DNA of 64,000 nt from Lachnospiraceae bacterium (GTDB lineage: Bacteria > Bacillota > Clostridia > Lachnospirales > Lachnospiraceae): NCBI GenBank assembly GCA_024403235.1, contig JAKSSF010000011.1:1-64000 (forward strand), read 5' to 3'. Below the pieces are notes generated by a model that saw only the letters and a list, made by a program, of their open reading frames with translations, had not been told where the DNA came from and did no database searches. This document shows, in pieces, positions 61,764 through 64,000 of the stretch (position 1 is its first letter; every line of letters begins with the position of its first letter). The position numbers were made by a program, and so were the translations under genes.

Positions 61764-63110
61764 ATGTTAGAAAAAAAGAAACAAAGAAAACTGTCAAATG
61801 CACAAATCATTGCATTGGGATTTTTTTTGATGATTTTTGTGGGCAGTGTTTTACTTTCTTTACCTGTTGCCACGAAAAGTGGTCAGGGAATGGCTTATAT
61901 AGATGCCTTATTTACAGCCACCTCCGCTTCTTGTGTCACCGGCTTGGTGGTAGCGGATACCTTTACCAACTGGAGTCTCTTTGGGCAGCTTATCATTCTA
62001 ACCTTAATTCAGGTTGGGGGACTTGGCTTTATCATAATCGGTGTGTATGTGGCACTTTTGTTTAAAAGAAGAGTGGGACTTAGAACAAGAGAAGCCATTC
62101 AGGAAAGTGCCAACACTTTAGAAATCGCCGGCGTGATTCGCTTGAATCGAAAAATTATTCAGTTAACCCTTTCCTTTGAACTGTTGGGTGGGGCCCTGCT
62201 GGCATGCTTTTATGCCCCCAGATTGGGAATTTTGAAGGGACTTTATTATGGCATATTTCATGCCATATCTGCGTTCTGTAATGCAGGCTTTGATTTGAAT
62301 GGATATGTAGAACCCTATTCCTCCTTCGCTGCAATGGAAGGAAATGGGTTAGTGATTCTGACCTTAGTGGGACTCATCACATTGGGTGGAATCGGCTATA
62401 TAGTATGGGACGATTTGATTCGTCATAAATGGCATTTTAGTAGATACATGCTTCATACTAAAGTGGTGCTTTCCACCAGTGCCATATTGGTGGTAGGCGG
62501 TACCCTTGCCTTTTGGTGGTTGGAGAGACAGACTACTTTGGCCAATATGAGTCCTTGGGAACAGTTTTTAGGAGCCTTGTTTTCTGCTGTTACGCCAAGA
62601 ACAGCCGGGTTCAATTCCGTGGATACAGCAGCTCTGTCAGATGGGGGAAAGATTTTAACCATGCTGTTCATGTTTATTGGAGGCAGTCCCGGATCTACTG
62701 CAGGGGGTATTAAAACCACTACCATCGCAGTGCTGTTTTTAGAGGCTTTTGCCATTATCCGTAGTACTCATGGTACCAATGTGTTTGGCAGAAGATTACA
62801 TCAGGACATTATACAAAAAGCATCAGTCATTTTTATGATCAATCTTACCTTAGCCCTTGGGGCAGCCATTTTGATTTTGGGAACACAGCCCACACTGGCT
62901 ATGTCAGATGTATTATTTGAGGTCTTTTCTGCCATAGGTACTGCAGGCATGTCTACGGGAGTGACCAGAAGTCTTACAGGGGTTTCAAAGTTAATCATTT
63001 GCTTTTTGATGTATTGTGGAAGAGTGGGTAGTTTATCCTTTGCTTTGGTTTTGGCAGGGAAGAAAGAGCCGCCTATACAGTATCCGGCAGGAAATATGAT
63101 TGTGGGGTAA
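61764..63110 (+). CDS. trkH: Potassium uptake membrane protein TrkH/KtrB
   Basis: Ion channel-like subunit of Trk/Ktr uptake, 448 residues with four pore-repeat units; filter-type glycines are seen in ATSASCVTGLVV, ISAFCNAGFDL, VTPRTAGFNSVD and FSAIGTAGMSTGV. ATG 61764 with AAAGGAT is preferred to an ATG at 61734 that adds a non-family start. The regulatory TrkA gene follows 6 bp later. Confidence 0.95.
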   Translation: MLEKKKQRKLSNAQIIALGFFLMIFVGSVLLSLPVATKSGQGMAYIDALFTATSASCVTGLVVADTFTNWSLFGQLIILTLIQVGGLGFIIIGVYVALLFKRRVGLRTREAIQESANTLEIAGVIRLNRKIIQLTLSFELLGGALLACFYAPRLGILKGLYYGIFHAISAFCNAGFDLNGYVEPYSSFAAMEGNGLVILTLVGLITLGGIGYIVWDDLIRHKWHFSRYMLHTKVVLSTSAILVVGGTLAFWWLERQTTLANMSPWEQFLGALFSAVTPRTAGFNSVDTAALSDGGKILTMLFMFIGGSPGSTAGGIKTTTIAVLFLEAFAIIRSTHGTNVFGRRLHQDIIQKASVIFMINLTLALGAAILILGTQPTLAMSDVLFEVFSAIGTAGMSTGVTRSLTGVSKLIICFLMYCGRVGSLSFALVLAGKKEPPIQYPAGNMIVG

Positions 63111-63116
63111 TTGGAA

Positions 63117-63785
63117 ATGAAAAAAACAGGGAAAAAATCAATTTTAATTATAGGAATGGGCCGTTTTGGACAGCACCTGGCCATCAACCTTATGGAAAAG
63201 GGAAATGATGTGATGATAATCGATTGTGAGGAAAAGGAGTTAGAGCCCCTTTTGCATACACAGGCAAGCATTAAAATCGGGGATTGTACCAATCCGGATG
63301 TTTTGCAAAGCTTGGATGTGGCAAGCTTTGATATGGTGGTAGTTTGTATCGGAACCAACTTCCAAAGCAGTCTGGAAATTACCAGTATGGCCAAGGAAAT
63401 GGGGGCAAAGTATGTGGTAAGTAAGGCCACCAGAGAAATACAGGCTAAATTTTTACTGCGAAACGGTGCCGATGAGGTAGTTTATCCGGAAAAGGATTTG
63501 GCAGAAAAATGTGCTGTTCGTTATAGTACCGATAATATCTTTAATTATGAAGAATTAACCCAGGATTATGGAATTTATGAAATTCCACCACTAGGAGAAT
63601 GGGTAGGGAAATCTATCCGAGAAAATAATATTGCAGCCAAGTTCAAGATATCCATTTTAGGAATTCGAAAAGAAAATGGTGCAACAGATATTATGCCAAA
63701 CCCGGATTATGTGATTCAAAAAGAGGAACATCTGATGGTGTTAGCTCAGGATAAAACCCTAAATGATATTTTGAAGAAGTTGTAG
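63117..63785 (+). CDS. trkA: Trk/Ktr potassium uptake regulatory protein
   Basis: Cytoplasmic ring subunit gating TrkH, 222 residues. RCK/KTN domain with nucleotide-binding GMGRFGQHLA, then acidic residue in DVMIIDCEE, and a C-terminal RCK_C domain (about 135-222, PPLGEWVGKSIREN). Single-RCK, KtrA-like length. ATG 63117 chosen over TTG 63111. Operon with trkH. Confidence 0.94.
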   Translation: MKKTGKKSILIIGMGRFGQHLAINLMEKGNDVMIIDCEEKELEPLLHTQASIKIGDCTNPDVLQSLDVASFDMVVVCIGTNFQSSLEITSMAKEMGAKYVVSKATREIQAKFLLRNGADEVVYPEKDLAEKCAVRYSTDNIFNYEELTQDYGIYEIPPLGEWVGKSIRENNIAAKFKISILGIRKENGATDIMPNPDYVIQKEEHLMVLAQDKTLNDILKKL

Positions 63786-63791
63786 AAATCT

Positions 63792-64000
63792 ATGATTACA
63801 TCCAGTAATAATTCGAAACTGAAAAACTTAAAACTTTTACAGCAAAAAGCCAAGGCCAGGAAAGAACAGGATGTTTTTGTTACAGAAGGCGTGAAAATGT
63901 TTTTGGAGGCAGAGCCTGATAGAATCAAAGAAGTATTTCTGTCTGAAAGCTTTGCCAAGAAAACGGAATACCAACCCTATTGGAAGGAGCTTCCTGTGGA
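63792..64000 (+). CDS. SpoU-family RNA methyltransferase, N-terminal part (cut by window end)
   Basis: ATG 63792 opens a frame continuing past the window: start MITSSNNSKLKNLKLLQ, then RKEQDVFVTEGVKMFLEA, the substrate-binding domain typical of TrmH/RlmB-like methyltransferases (VxEGxK). About 69 residues are visible; the catalytic domain lies beyond the edge. It follows trkA by 6 bp, a common order in Lachnospiraceae. Confidence 0.8.
   Translation, partial: MITSSNNSKLKNLKLLQQKAKARKEQDVFVTEGVKMFLEAEPDRIKEVFLSESFAKKTEYQPYWKELPV

Overview
The window reads as chromosome of a gut-type anaerobic Firmicute, most likely Lachnospiraceae. Supporting signs are strong AGGAGG-type ribosome sites, occasional TTG and GTG starts, A/T-rich intergenic DNA, a glycyl-radical-enzyme microcompartment for fucose/rhamnose, a pyrophosphate-dependent phosphofructokinase beside an ATP-dependent one, and a BioY/BioB pair. 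The assignment is inferred from gene content; no rRNA or tRNA gene was found.

Region by region. 1-2.9 kb: end of an integrated element (sigma-like regulator, small SHOCT-like protein, large serine recombinase), followed by an orphan reading-frame tail and terminators that probably mark the insertion boundary. 3.0-6.3 kb: sodium:solute symporter plus acyl-CoA synthetase. 6.4-10.3 kb, minus strand: purine-related group (amidohydrolase, NCS2 permease, 5'-truncated xanthine dehydrogenase) joined head-to-head to xpt by what looks like a deletion. 10.9-12.5 kb: bioY-bioB with a BirA-like operator over the promoter. 12.7-19.0 kb: housekeeping and accessory genes (DUF234 ATPase, YaaA, a DUF2828/Ro60-like vWA protein, a SpoU methyltransferase, a lipase). 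19.1-28.2 kb: a seven-gene surface polysaccharide operon (VTC domain, DUF4956, frameshifted CotH, MBOAT, AlgJ-like, ComEC-like metallo-beta-lactamase, BcsA-like glycosyltransferase with PilZ domain).

28.3-29.9 kb holds the PPi-dependent phosphofructokinase. 30.4-53.7 kb is one large deoxysugar region: a two-permease sugar ABC transporter, a FucU mutarotase, an unknown protein, a RhaB-like kinase, a ParA ATPase with a Lys/Ala/Pro-rich partner, and then, beyond a reverse-strand PHP phosphoesterase, a complete 1,2-propanediol microcompartment locus. The sugar is imported, anomerised and phosphorylated. The encapsulated class II aldolase makes lactaldehyde and DHAP. Lactaldehyde must be reduced to 1,2-propanediol. 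The glycyl radical dehydratase makes propionaldehyde, which is disposed of as propanol (alcohol dehydrogenase) and propionyl-CoA, then propionyl-phosphate (PduP, PduL). No sugar isomerase is present in the window.

53.9-57.0 kb encodes a bifunctional fucokinase/GDP-fucose pyrophosphorylase, so free fucose could also be salvaged for glycans. 57.1-64 kb is core genome: dnaE, pfkA, trkH-trkA and the start of another SpoU methyltransferase.

The observations I rate highest are the ParA plus basic low-complexity partner in the microcompartment sugar operon, the large multi-stem palindrome between fucU and the unknown gene, the c-di-GMP/VTC/CotH polysaccharide operon with a one-base A-tract frameshift, the truncated xanthine dehydrogenase/xpt junction, and the repeated TCATAAG stem-loops in the microcompartment operon.
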